A DNA stretch of 64,000 nt from Conus ventricosus (GCA_018398815.1 CM031622.1:16635925-16699924); one strand, 5' to 3'. Shown: positions 30,190 through 41,900, counted from the first letter of the stretch. Numbers and translations are program-made. Notes: a model not told the origin generated them from the sequence alone.

Positions 30190-30880
30190 CTCTTTTAGTC
30201 TCGCGGACATGGTACCCTATTATCACTTTGAACATCCCCCTGGCGTTCAAAAGGAAAAAACGCTCGTTCTAAGGCGCAGGTGATCGGCGTTTGTTTGGGA
30301 AAGGTCAAAGACCAAATAACCATGAGGTTGGGAGGTGGCGCTTTAAAAGGCCTCCTGAACGTACTTCAGTTTGCCAGGGTACATCTGCTTGCCGATGCGT
30401 AATCTGGGAAAGCATCACGTGGATTTTTAAACACCCCCAGATAGTGACGTTTAAACTGATGGTACGCTGCTCTTTGTTTTCCCCAAACAATTTTGAACGA
30501 TATACATGACACTCGTGTCGCGATGATGACTACCCTTAGAAAAAAACTTGGTCACTCGGTCGTCATCTCGCTCATTAGGGCATCCAAATCACGAGACGCC
30601 GTTTAAGACCATCCAGTTTGTCTACATTTGGTAATCCTTCATTAAAGGTCACTGCTGGTAACTGATAGTAGGCAGGTTGCCATTCACCATAGCACCAAAA
30701 ACCTCCTCAGGGTATGGTGAAATCATGTCCTTTTATATTCAAATTGCGTTGGGCCCATACTGTCTTACCACTTCCTGTAGACCAGCAATAACACAGGGAA
30801 AAAGATGTTTCCACCTTGGATCCATCTGGTCAATTAACCATCTTCAACATTAACCAAAATAAATAATTAAAAAACAAAAA
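30190..30880 (-). pseudogene. Packaging ATPase of Polinton 2 (broken)
   Basis: The Walker A loop STGSGKT is readable near 30760-30785, followed by CYGEWQPAYYQLP (30680-30715). Next are the Walker B-region residues near 30560-30600 in a shifted frame, then SHHRDTSVIYIVQN (about 30490-30535). The open segment 30305-30490 holds KEQRTISLNV and ASQITH-like residues. These are in the order expected for the HerA/A32-type ATPase of F54H12-type Polintons, of a clearly different subtype from the ATPase at 4030-4608. It is the most upstream element gene seen. At least three frame shifts. Confidence 0.75.
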
Positions 30881-31299
30881 CAAAACCACCTACTAATCCC
30901 CAATCTCATTCTTTAACTATTAATGAACCGTCTAACAGTCAGTCATGATCAGCTGGTAAGGGTGAAGTCAGGTACACTTCGGGCCTTTCATGGAGCTGAC
31001 TGCTTTTTTTTTTAATGTATTGTCGCCCTTGGGGAGTGGCCTCACCAAAAAAAAAACGAGTCGCTATAACCAGTCTGCATTTTTTTCTTACATTTTTTAA
31101 AAACTGATTGCACCATCACGATGCAAACATCGGCATCGCCCGTAGGGTCTATTAATAGGGAAGTCACATCGATCTCGCGATGCTATCATCGAGCATCCTT
31201 GCATTTTGATTCACCCTTTGGCGTTTCAATAGCGAACTTTGTAACCTCCGCCTCAACCGCCACCGACAACTGCCACCGTTTTGAGGGGTGAGAAGTCCC

Positions 31300-31560
31300 T
31301 TATTCCTACTACTTACAGTCCTGCCTTGCACAAACTAAGAGCTCGTATAAACCAATCAAGTTTTATAAATTCCCCAAACCAGTTTAGATTGGGTCTTCTT
31401 ATGGGATATACACATGAGCAAACTGTTTAAAAATTTGTCAGTTTATTTATTCAAGCATTCAAGTTGCGATCGTGTATTCTGTCATAAAGTATTATTTCGA
31501 ATATGCATTTTGTAGGCAAAGGCCCAAAACGTGAAAAAAATTTATCTTGAGTCTTGAGTC
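31300..31560 (+). mobile_element. 3' tail of LINE B family, plus orientation
   Basis: The segment from about 31335 (ATCAAGTTTTATAAATTCC) through AGTTTATTTATTCAAGCATT and CAAGTTGCGATC to TTGAGTCTTGAGTC aligns with the reverse complement of about 40140-40420, the 3' end of LINE B. It is a 5'-truncated copy directly abutting Polinton 2. Confidence 0.8.
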
Positions 31561-31571
31561 TCTGTCTCTGT

Positions 31572-31576
31572 TTTAG

Positions 31577-31634
<58 letters not shown>

Positions 31635-31660
31635 ATCTCTCTCTCTCTCTCTCTCTCTGC
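31572..31660. repeat. (TC)n microsatellite
   Basis: A TC dinucleotide run with a few interruptions, directly after the LINE tail. The next 450 bases to about 32100 hold nothing recognisable. Confidence 0.95.
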
Positions 31661-32124
31661 CCAATTCTTGGCAGTATATATCTCTGTTTATGCTGTATTT
31701 TTTCCCCGGTACATGTAATGTACAAATTGTCCCTGATTTAGTATTGTTATCCTTTTTGTGGAACTGCTAGCCTCACCCATATTACACAGAATGATAAAAA
31801 AAACATGTGAGAATAGTGTGTTAAACGATCAATGTTTCTAGATGCTCAGACAGAACTAGAGTATGTGGTTATGGTTTTCACTGACTTGAAAAAAAATAAG
31901 TTACAGGACCCAAGCTGATTAATATGTATAGCCTTTTTTTTTAACAAAGATTTTAATGCGACATTACAAGAGTTGACAGGCGCGCAACAAGAGGACAGTG
32001 CGCAGAGACAAATTACAACTATTTCCGTTGCTACAGAGAAAGTCAACTAAACGATAACAAAAACCAAGTCAATATGTATCACAGTTCACATGAAATTCCA
32101 ACATTATACGTGTGTTCACATTTT

Positions 32125-33550
32125 TCATTCAATATTTTTTTGAGAGATTTCCAAAATACTTGTGCATATTTGCAATTCCATAAAAAAATGTTCAATGGAA
32201 TCTCTTTCCTCATTACAAAATGAACACTGTAAGGTATCGGTTAACCCCATTGCATTCAAAACGATATTAGTCGCAATAATTCGGTGTATGATTCTCATTT
32301 GCAACCATTTCAGTTTTACATCCTTGATTTTACTGATTTTATAAAATACATTCTTCCAGGAAATGACTGGGTTCATTTTTTCTGACCACTTTGAGCAACA
32401 GTTAGGTTTATTATTGTCTGATGTAAAGTATTCATAATATCGTTTTGCTCCTTTATTGGTGTTTGTTATAATTTTCAATGCATTAGGCACATCATGAATG
32501 TAATTAGTATTGTTATTAATTTGTATTCCGTTTTTCTTAGGTATTGTTTTATTGACGAAATCCAACCATAGTACGTAATAAAGTCAACAGACAAGTGTGT
32601 ACTTAAAATAAATTCTCTATGTTTGAAAAATTCCCCTCTTTCTTTCAGAAAATGCCTGATGGAGTATATTCCTTTCTTAATTACATTGTTTTGTTTGATG
32701 ACAGCATTACCTATTGTGATTTTTTCGTTGTAGAAAACAGGTTCATCTAGCACCTCACAAACATTTTTTGGCGAATATTGAGGCAAAAGTTTCTATATGC
32801 TTTGAAAGTATGAGTCCAAAAAGGGTTAATGTTTGAATAATTTAAAGCGTACATTGGTCCGTAACATTCAAAGTTTTTAAGAAAAGGATACATTTCAACT
32901 GCAATATTTATCCATTTATGATTCGCTGTTTTATATTTTCTCAGCCATGAAAGTTTCAGAGCATATATATACTTTCGAATATCTGGTATGTTCAAACCAC
33001 CTTGTTGTACACTTTTTACTGCCGTTTTTCTACTAATCCTGTCCCCTTTTCCATTCCAAACAAATTGAAAACATAACTTTTGGAGTTTTTGTACAAAATG
33101 GTCAGGTGGATCAGGTAGTAAAATCCAAAGATGTATTAGTTTAGACAGAATTAGAGATTTTAACACAGCTACTCTCCCAATTGGAGTGATGGTTCTTTGT
33201 GACCAAATTTTAAATAACATTTTAACCTCTGCAAATTTTTCATTGTAGTTTATGGTTTCACAATTATTTAAATCTTGAGTAAACCAGATTCCCAGTATTT
33301 TGAATTTAGGGGGATTCCATATCATTTTCAGATGGGGGCAATATACTTTTTTTGATCTTTTTTTTATTTCCTAGCCAAATTGTTTGTGTTTTATCACAGT
33401 TCATACATAGGCCAGAAATCTTGCTGAATCTGTCTAGGATAAATATGGATCGGTTAAATGATTCTTGGTCACCCTCATTGAATAACTGTGTATCATCTGC
33501 AAACTACGAAATTTTATGTTCAATATTATTTATCTTTATTCCTTTTATAT
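32125..33550 (-). pseudogene. L1/Tx1-like LINE fragment (LINE C), RT end to zinc tail
   Basis: Starting at about 33550 on the minus strand, the frame shows the reverse transcriptase catalytic box FADDTQLF (near 33490-33510). It continues through SKISGLCMNCDKTQTIWLGN and then a 192-codon open segment (32747-33325) with KILGIWFTQDL and SQRTITPIGRVAVLKSLILS, classic post-RT thumb sequence of the L1/Tx1 group. The C-terminus (32125-32565) has KWLQMRIIHRIIATN and a CSFCNEERDSIEHFF zinc-like tail. Two frame shifts. The RT N-terminus is cut off by the poly-T insertion at 33551. Confidence 0.85.
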
Positions 33551-34060
33551 CTTTTTTTTTTTTTTTTTTTTTTTTGGCTGTCCCAACCTCTGCGCTACCT
33601 CAGAGGCAGTGCACCCACGCCGCTCATTCAGACACCCCGTCCACAGCCATAGCCCGGCTGGCCCCACCGCAGCCCCGGCACCAGCAATCCACAGGGAGCA
33701 GTCAATGTCAAGTCGTCATGAGGCAACCCACCGGAGGAGACACTGCACTGCTGCCGAGTCACTTCGGTGGTGTTCAGTGGTGCCTGTTCTGATCTAACAT
33801 AGCAGGACACCACCTACTAAGCCCCCTACTGATGACAATAATTGCTTAGTCGCGGAGCCGGCGTGAGTGAGCTCTCCCTCCGGAGGGCGCCACCACGTCC
33901 GTCCAACGACAGCCCCCATGGAGTCGCCGATACCGGTGACCCCGACGGAGGCAAACCAAGGCCACAGACGCGGAGGGACATCGAAACTGAGGTCACCATG
34001 AGAGCAGGGCATGAAGGGCCACAGAATTTGAGACATGCTGATCATGGGAATGAGGATGAT
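33551..34060 (-). mobile_element. Poly(A)-tailed retro-insertion interrupting LINE C
   Basis: A run of about 25 T at 33551-33576 (a poly(A) tail on the minus strand) abuts GC-rich, non-LINE sequence (GGCTGTCCCAACCTCTGCGC) that runs to the gap. The sharp break inside the LINE C reverse transcriptase shows it is an insertion. The gap hides its 5' end, so SINE, processed transcript and LINE are all possible. No protein recognised in it. Confidence 0.6.
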
Positions 34061-34160
34061 NNNNNNNNNNNNNNNNNNNNNNNNNNNNNNNNNNNNNNNN
34101 NNNNNNNNNNNNNNNNNNNNNNNNNNNNNNNNNNNNNNNNNNNNNNNNNNNNNNNNNNNN
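34061..34160. other. Assembly gap (100 N)
   Basis: Exactly 100 N; sequences on either side may not be neighbours. Confidence 0.99.
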
Positions 34161-34308
34161 TCAAAAGAAAATTAAAGAAAAAAGTACACGGGGAATAATA
34201 CCTTCAGTCTGTACCAACATTTATTTCCTCTAGCGGATAACATAACGTTGTTTTTATTCATTACTTTATTGGAAGGGCAGATCCACGATTCGTTCAACCT
34301 GGAGAGAT

Positions 34309-34700
34309 CTGTCAGTCCTGAATGCCCTTTAATTGTTTTCTTTGCTGCACTTCTTCTTCTGCTTTGTGTGGTCAGGATGGAGAAGATCTGTCAGTCCTGA
34401 ATGCCCTTTAATTGTTTTCTTTGCTGCACTTCTTCTTCTGCTTTGTGTGGTCAGGATGGAGAAGATCTGTCTGTCCTGAATGCCCTTTAATTGTTTTCTT
34501 TGCTGCACTTCTTCTTCTGCTTTGTGTGGTAAGGATGGAGAAGATCTGTCTGTCCTGAATGCCCTTTAATTGTTTTCTTTGCTGCACTTCTTCTTTGCTT
34601 TGTGTGGTAAGGATGGAGAAGATCTGTCTGTCCTGAATGCCCTTTAATTGTTTTCTTTGCTGCACTTCTTCTTCTGCTTTGTGTGGTCAGGATGGAGAAG
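34309..34700. repeat. 79-bp minisatellite, 4.9 copies
   Basis: The unit begins CTGTCAGTCCTGAATGCCCT and ends GTGGTCAGGATGGAGAAGAT. Copies differ by single substitutions (GTCAG/GTCTG, TCAGG/TAAGG) and one 3-base loss. Confidence 0.95.
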
Positions 34701-34928
34701 GGCGGTGGGGGTGAGGGAAGGATGTAGGATTGTGAGGGGAGGGGGAAGGGAGAAAGGTTGCCGGAAAGTGTTGCTGGAGGGGGGAAGGAAGGAGATTTCC
34801 TTCTCGACTGGAATTTTGAATAGACGTATTTAGCTTTTTAAGGAAAGGAAGGATGAGACAAGAGGGAAAGGGGTAGAAGGGGAAGGGGGAGGACGACGAA
34901 AACTGGGCTGAAGAACACTGGTGCGGGG

Positions 34929-34955
34929 CGGGGGGGGGGGGGGGGGGGGGGGGGA
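34929..34955. repeat. Poly-G run
   Basis: About 26 consecutive G inside a G/A-rich stretch (34690-34970). Such a tract can form G-quadruplexes and is prone to length error. Confidence 0.9.
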
Positions 34956-35015
34956 GGAGAGGGAGGGAAGTGAGGAAGGTTTCCTTCTCAACTTGAATTT
35001 AGTTAACTCTGGCAG

Positions 35016-35133
35016 GCTGTATACAGTTTACTGAGGGTCTGATTTGTGTCATTGCTGTATACAGTTTACTGAGGGTCTGATTTGTGTCATTGCTGTATAT
35101 AGTTTACTGAGGGTCTGTTTTGTGTCATTGCTG
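35016..35133. repeat. 38-bp minisatellite, 3 copies
   Basis: The unit is GCTGTATACAGTTTACTGAG then GGTCTGATTTGTGTCATT, three times, the last slightly changed. Bases 35140-35560 hold no recognisable gene. Confidence 0.93.
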
Positions 35134-35566
35134 TTGGTGGTGGTGGTCTTGCTTGTTTGTTTGTTTGTTTCTGGTGGGGGACGGAAGGAGGAGAGATGCA
35201 TGAGGAGCGGAGAATGGTGGGAGGGGAGGGGAGATAAATGACGACTGGATGAGGAAATAGGTAGAGTTGCTTCCTCTGTTTATTCTCCATCTGGGAGAGC
35301 TGGTAGCTCACATCCTATGTAATACTAATATGAGTATATGTGTGGGGAATTTAGTTGACGCACCCTCCCCTCCCACCCATTCCCGGAGTTTTAACTCATT
35401 TAATTCATGCAGAGCTTCTTCGTCGAATGTCCACCTAAGGGTGATGGGTTGGTGGGGACTGGGTATTGTAAAATCGCAATATTCGAAGGGAGGTGAATTC
35501 GTAACATTTAAGGGAAGGTGAAGTCTCCTTTCATTTCCCTGTATCTGTCTCTCCATCTTGGTTACA

Positions 35567-35587
35567 CACACACACACGCACACACGC

Positions 35588-35649
<62 letters not shown>

Positions 35650-35650
35650 C
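35567..35650. repeat. (CA)n microsatellite
   Basis: A CA dinucleotide run with a few CG interruptions. Confidence 0.95.
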
Positions 35651-35847
35651 ATTCAGACACATAAAATGACAAGGCAAGTGAAGTAGTAATCAATAATGGT
35701 TATCAGTCGAAGATCATTAGTCTCCTTTTGATAAGTCAATCTATGAACAATTTGATCGAAGAGAGCTGATGCATTGGAAATACAACATATTTCTTAAAGT
35801 TCAGTGTTTCTCTGTTACTGTTATAGAGTTTATTTGTGTCCAGAAAA

Positions 35848-36412
<565 letters not shown>

Positions 36413-36597
36413 GCGTCAGACATCATGACTCAATACCATGTCGACAAATTACCAGCACCTTTTATCCAGTTGGTCATTTGATGTAATATATTTGTTAGTG
36501 ACAGATCCAGGTTTAAAGCGTTGGGAATATATTCGAAACTACGAAACTTACAACTACTTTTTTATATTGTTAATAAACAAGCACACGTTGTTGGCCC

Positions 36598-37134
36598 CTA
36601 CCAGTGTTGAAACATGGCAGCCTTGATATGGCCCCCTGCGGTCGGCTGAGTCATAAACAGATTAACTGAATTGAACAGAACCCAAACGTCCACGACCCGA
36701 CATCTCCATTCATCCGTCTTACAATCCATCAAAACAAACCTGCAACACACCTCTTCACAATTGGCCTCCACGTAGGGACGGGAATCCATCTCACACAGCG
36801 GCTGTGTGCATACTGTACCCAGCACAGGGTCACAGACACAGGTCCGACAGTGATCCTCCTCCCACGAACTGTTTGCACTCACCACAGTGCCGATCCAGGT
36901 TTTGCATAATCCGTTGGGAACGTGGTTATCCACAGCGTAGCTGTGCATCTGTGGGAAGTTGGCCATTCGGAGATCGTGTAGTTGCTGAGAAAGTTTGGAA
37001 GGAACGCTGGAGTCCTCATTGTGGCATTCCCCCACCAGCAGACGAGAGACAAGAAACATGATGAGAATATGGTAGATTTGAGATGGCGTTCCATGGTGGT
37101 CAGAAAAGTTCGTCTGTTCTGGAGTGCCCCACAC
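36598..37134 (-). CDS. Candidate host exon: secreted cysteine-rich (VWC-like) protein
   Basis: A 178-codon open minus frame. After a hydrophobic stretch (IYHILIMFLVSRLLVG) it contains NGLCKTWIGTVVSANSSWEE followed by DHCRTCVCDP, VCTQPLC and NCEEVCC. This ten-cysteine spacing with CxxCxC and a late CC pair resembles a single von Willebrand factor C domain, typical of secreted invertebrate proteins. A good 5' splice donor (TGTTGCAG followed by GTTTGT) lies right after the CC pair, at 36740, so the real exon probably ends there and the remaining codons are intronic. The start is uncertain: a better signal-peptide-like frame (MERHLKSTIFSSCFLSLVCW) overlaps in another frame at about 37085. No other exon found. 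Confidence 0.4.
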   Translation of the reverse strand: MWGTPEQTNFSDHHGTPSQIYHILIMFLVSRLLVGECHNEDSSVPSKLSQQLHDLRMANFPQMHSYAVDNHVPNGLCKTWIGTVVSANSSWEEDHCRTCVCDPVLGTVCTQPLCEMDSRPYVEANCEEVCCRFVLMDCKTDEWRCRVVDVWVLFNSVNLFMTQPTAGGHIKAAMFQHW

Positions 37135-37199
37135 TTACCATTCGTCCCAGATACATTCCCTGTATACAAGTTTATTACGAAATCATTGCCGTGAGACAC

Positions 37200-37480
37200 A
37201 CTGGGACAAATTTCTGTTCGCCTTTTCACTTTAAAGTGCCAGATTTTTTAAAATATTCTTTTACGTCTTAATATACGATTGTTTCACATCGTGAGGCAAA
37301 CGATTTCGGTCCGTGCCATGTTCCTTTTTACAATTCTTGATTCTGTTTTAAAAAGACGTTGATGTGCCAGAAATACCTTCATTCATACACAAGGTTATAT
37401 CTCAACCCCTTCCAGTTTCACTTATCCTTACATTTTAAAAGTTGGACTCCCATGGAGCGATTAATTTACCTTCTGTGTGT
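37200..37480. other. Unassigned AT-rich sequence
   Basis: No gene or repeat recognised. Confidence 0.4.
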
Positions 37481-38800
37481 TTTAAATTCCAACAAACCAC
37501 CTAAAACCGAAGACAAAGAATTAAAGCAATGTTAAGAGTCTGATTTTTCTCGGTTTGAATGTGATTTTTGTGCCCTTTCTTGTTCCTGTTCACTATTGAC
37601 ATATATCGCGCTAGCTAATGCCCACGAATCAAAATATTCTGTGATTAGAGTTGCGTAATCTCACAAGGAACATCGGCTTCACTCCTTTGCCTTTAGAATT
37701 TACTCTGTGTTTTGGTGGAATGGTAACTGAAACCTGCATGTTGTGGACAGACTGTCATGCTTTCGAAAAAGTCTCAGAAAGAACTTTATCATTTTCTCAA
37801 ACGTAATTTTCTGTGATTATGGTGGGGGCAGCAGCTCTTTACTTTTGTCTTTATCTTAAAACTTGCTGAGATGCAACGGTTTATCTTTTTTCATGACTTC
37901 AAATGTAGAAAATATGGGCATTAAACATGTTCTTTTCTGACTCAAAACACAAAGATAAGAACATACAGAGACAGCCTTTTTATTTATGTCTTGGTCTTCA
38001 AATGGAGGGAGTTACGACAGTCAGTTTTACTGTTTTAAAATAGATATTGCCAGAAATCACGTTTTGTGCGTCTTCAAATGCAATGCACACAGCAACTTTT
38101 ACGTTTATTCCCTTTTCCAACTTAGAGAGGGAGAGAGAGAACGCTTATTTTGGCCTTTAAATGCCAATTGTTTTTTGCCATCTTGAAATAAGACGCAAAG
38201 AAATACAGCAGTGTTTTTCTCTGTCATCTAAACCTGCAGCATCTGTGTTCTTCTGTCTTCAAACGTAAACATTTACAACTTCTTCAATTTTCTTCTGTCT
38301 GTGAATTTCGACGGTCACTGAACTTTCTTGTTTTCGGTGTCCAAAGGAAAAGCGTCAGAGCATTTCATGTTTTTCCGCATTCATACATGAGTTGTAACAT
38401 TTTCTATTTAAACGTAGAGTCGCATTTTTTGCTTTTTTTTTTTCTACCCGCAAACGTAAAGAGTCATAACTTTTTTCTTCTTTTTTATCTTGTTTTCAAA
38501 CATACATCCACAGCATTTTAGTTTTTCTCTTTTCAAATGTCAAGAATCACAGCTTTTTTTTTCTTTCTTTTGTCCCTAAACACAAAGAGTTGCAGCATTT
38601 TTTTTCTGTCTTAAGACGCTAACAGTCACAACATTTTATTTTTATTCTGTCTTCAAACGAATAGAAAGCATATTACGTTTGCTTTTCTATTTTCAAACGG
38701 TGAGAGTCACAGCGTGTTATTTTTCTCTCTCCAAACGTAAAGTAAACCCAGCATGTTTGCTTACTGTGTTCAAAACCAGACGGTCCCAACACTCTGTGGT
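37480..38800. repeat. Ancient, highly diverged tandem repeat (TCTTCAAACGTAAA core)
   Basis: About 20 loosely spaced copies (45-70 bp apart) of a motif near TTTTCTGTCTTCAAACGTAA followed by AGAGTCACAGCATTTT. The best copies lie at 38240-38720. Copies are only moderately alike, so it reads as a decayed minisatellite. Confidence 0.7.
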
Positions 38801-39500
38801 CTCCAGCGGGAGGGGACAGGCACCATTCGTTGTCCTTAAACTTTAGAAACGATGCAAATGATGTACGAGTTCCACATTTGCCTAGTTCTACCTTCCAGCC
38901 GAAAGAAAGGGTGCAAATGACATCCTCGCTTGGCCATTTAGGGACGGCCAGTGCACGGAGTTTTTGTTTCTCCATTCTTTTATAAAGGTGACCTTGCGGA
39001 CGACATGTTTGGAAACAAGCGGCAAATGGCACAGGCTGAGCGCTAGAGTGGGCTGAAAATGCGAGACATCGTGACCGACCACCGCGCTGTCTGCACAGAC
39101 AGCATTCTTTCCTCTTTTCTTTTTCGTTTTAAATACGACTGCAAACGTGCTATGCAACACGGCGGGGCAATCTTTTCTTCTTTCTTTCTTTTTTTGTTTT
39201 GTTTTAAAGTAACAGTACAGGTCACACACTACAAATCAATGCGGTAAGCCCATAAGTAACATTCTGAATGTAAATAGACGGACATAATCAGATTGTTTTT
39301 CAGAATTGTTATTAAGTCCGAAAATTTTAACCTCCTTCTTTTTATTTTTGGCAATTAAGATACATGGTAGGTGCTTCCAAGAATACAGATCAAAATGAAT
39401 GAAAGTAAGGATGGAACAATTTGCGGAAGCCCACGCAGCGTAAACAAAGGGTCACTGGTGAGTTTGTAGGCCTGAAATCTAAACAAATGGATGTGATTCT
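38800..39500. other. Unassigned sequence
   Basis: Several short open frames on both strands (longest 119 codons at 38673-39032 minus) show no family resemblance and overlap one another, so none is called. Confidence 0.4.
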
Positions 39501-39501
39501 T

Positions 39502-39552
<51 letters not shown>

Positions 39553-39554
39553 CG

Positions 39555-39622
<68 letters not shown>

Positions 39623-39635
39623 TATATAATGAATG
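39502..39635. repeat. (CA)n followed by (TA)n microsatellite
   Basis: A CA run at 39502-39549 passes into an AT/TA run to about 39630, with two AAT interruptions. Confidence 0.95.
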
Positions 39636-39966
39636 ATATCACTAATAGGGATCTTCTAAAATAATGTAAATGATTGGTGGACTGAGGCAGGGGTGGGTAG
39701 GGGTAGGGAGTTGTTCTGAGAGGGATGGTATTTTGAAGAACTTGCTGTTCACGCCTCAAAACGTTCACAGGGGTTAGGTGGTGTTCTGGGTGTCATTTTT
39801 TCATTGTGGCGTGTGACAGACAGCCTCGTGCGCCCCGGTTGACCTGTCGAGCAAGGCTGGCTGACAAGTTCAGACGCTTGGCCCCGTACACTTTGCCGTC
39901 AACCTGTCAGAGAGGCGAGCTGGGTTCAGTCTGTCCCATGCCGCCTTGCTCTTCACCACATGCTCC

Positions 39967-39969
<3 letters not shown>

Positions 39970-39997
<28 letters not shown>

Positions 39998-40145
39998 GTG
40001 TGTGTGTGTGTGAGGGAGAGTGAGAGAAGACAAAATTTTGATTAGAGAGAGAGAGAGAAGACATTTTGATTTGAGAGAGAGAAAGATAGAAGACAAGATT
40101 TTGATTTGAGAGAGAGGACAAAATTTTGATTTCAGAGAGAGAGAG
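39970..40145. repeat. (GT)n and a ~35-bp GA-rich minisatellite
   Basis: A GT run at 39970-40010 is followed by four copies of AGAGAGAGA plus GACAAAATTTTGATTT variants. Confidence 0.88.
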
Positions 40146-40149
40146 AGGC

Positions 40150-41093
40150 TCAAGACTCAAGATAATATATATTCATGTTTTAGGCCATAGCCCCTCGCGC
40201 AGGGAGTTGCAAGTTAACTAAAGTCATCTTAGCACCTGAGCAACTGCACGCAAACACAACTGATACTTATTCTGTATACTACTTTATGACAGATCGCAAC
40301 TTGAATGCTTTGAATAAATAAACTGAAAAAAATAACAGTTTGCTAATGAGTACATGCCGCCAGTCTAAACTGACTTAGGAATTTATAAAACTTGATCGGT
40401 ATGTACTGAGCGCTTAATTTTTTGCGAGACAGGGCGGCACAACACAAAATGCACTTCACTTTCTTTATCCTTTCTGCAAAGTGGACATATTAAATTTGCT
40501 CCACTATGAGAACGATGACGGTGATAATGCTCAGCAATTTCAGAAATATCAAGCCTGAATCTAGTCGTTATATACCTTAAGTGCCTGTCCAGATTTAGCT
40601 GTAGATAAGTTTTAACATCAGGTACGGTGCAAAAGGACCTGTAAAAGATAATCCTTCACTGTTATCCATAAGAAAATTCCATTCCTGCCACCTGCACAAA
40701 ATCAGTCTTTCTCTTAAGACTGAAAAAAATCGCCGATCGCATTAACGCCTTGTGACCAAACATAACCAAATTCAAACAGACACAATTTACAACGAACATT
40801 TGAGACCCAGTTTCTTTTGTCACGTTCATCTAAATCAAACAACGTACGATAGACCTTTTATTAGTAATCTGATGTCATGCATTCTTGTTAATCTGAACCA
40901 AATCTTAACACATTTTATGTCCGAATTTATATAAATAGGGTACCTGTTCGTTTCGCCATGTACAAGGTCATTGGGTGTTCGCAAATCAACTCCTAAAAAA
41001 CGTTTGAGCCCAAATAAGTTGATCTTTTCGCACTGTAGAGCTGCTTTTTCTAACTCCCATAACTCAGCACATACTGTACAATTGACTGAATCT
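40150..41093 (-). pseudogene. LINE B (copy 1), 3' part: RT C-terminus and zinc tail
   Basis: Reading leftward from 41079: KAALQCEKINLFGLKRFLGV, then DLRTPNDLVHGETNRYPIYI, continue the protein that breaks off at 47733. The C-terminus has SGANLICPLCRKDKESEVHF followed by VLCCP, a CxxC...H...C knuckle found after LINE reverse transcriptases. About 230 bases of 3' UTR follow and end near 40150 with TTGAGTCTTGAGCC. The two halves are separated by LINE A and bordered by its 14-bp target duplication. Several frame shifts. Confidence 0.85.
41080..41093. repeat. LINE A target-site duplication, 3' side
   Basis: AATTGACTGAATCT, directly followed by a poly-T run, is repeated at 47733-47746. Confidence 0.88.
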
Positions 41094-41300
41094 TTTTTTT
41101 TTTTTTTTTTTTTTTTGTGGCATCAGTTATCGGATCAAAGGAGCACCTAAGGTGGTGACTTTTTTTTTTTTTTTTTTTTTTCCCTAAGGCCGAAATCCAC
41201 CTCTTCATTTTTTTTGGTGCTTCACATTGTCCTCTTCATCTGCCAAAAAAAAAACAAAGGCGAAAAAAAAAAAAAAAAACAATTTCCACTACTTTCTTTT
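41094..41300. repeat. Poly-T / poly-A rich tail region of LINE A
   Basis: Runs of about 23 T at 41094-41116 and 41160-41181, plus A runs at 41247-41280. The first is the poly(A) tail of LINE A; the second may mark a nested insertion or an earlier tail. Confidence 0.8.
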
Positions 41301-41547
41301 TTTTTCTTTTTCCTCTCTCTTCTCCAACCAGTCTCTTACACACCATGCAATATCTGTATGTTCTCTCAAATGGACATATTTTTGCTGATTTAAGTGTATT
41401 GGCGTTTGATACAAAGTGTCTGGGTTTGTTAATGTTCTAATGTGTGGTGTATTGGCACTTTCACTCTGTTAATGTGCTGCTTATGTAAATAGAACAATAT
41501 ACATAAAACAAAAGAAAACGAATTATTTCCTTTCTTTCAGTTTTGCC

Positions 41548-41549
<2 letters not shown>

Positions 41550-41599
<50 letters not shown>

Positions 41600-41823
41600 A
41601 GAGGGAAGAGAGAGAGAGAGAGAGAGAGAGAAGAGAGGAGAGAGGAGAGAGAGAGAGAGAACTCAGAATTTTATGTACGTCGGCCTTTGGCCACTTTACA
41701 TGGAGGTACCAAATGAAAATGGGAGTGGTGGGGCTGGGAAGGGAGTCAAGGAGATGGAGGCGAGCAAGGAATGAGGAGGTGGGGAGGAAGGAGAAGAGCG
41801 AGAGAGAGCGAAAGAGAGAGAAG

Positions 41824-41900
<77 letters not shown>
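41550..41900. repeat. (GA)n and (GACA)n microsatellites
   Basis: GA runs at 41550-41660 and 41820-41865, then a (GACA)n run to about 41900. Bases 41660-41820 between them are unique. Confidence 0.93.

Larger units (their letters stand above)
22900..31290 (-). mobile_element. Polinton-type element 2, decayed, no termini found
   Basis: Minus-strand genes occur in the order ATPase, small basic protein, helical protein, integrase, penton-like, pVI-like, major capsid protein and protease. Every one is broken by frame shifts. The capsid and integrase are of the type found in C. elegans F54H12.2/F54H12.3 and many invertebrate Polintons, a lineage distinct from element 1. No polymerase was found and no matching inverted repeats were seen at either side. 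The left limit is set by a repeat block (22930-23720) and the right by a LINE tail starting near 31300. The extent is therefore approximate. Confidence 0.8.

Noticed and set aside
38673..39247. Several 60-119-codon frames on both strands
   Set aside because: Mutually overlapping, no family match, and part of the region is a decayed repeat.
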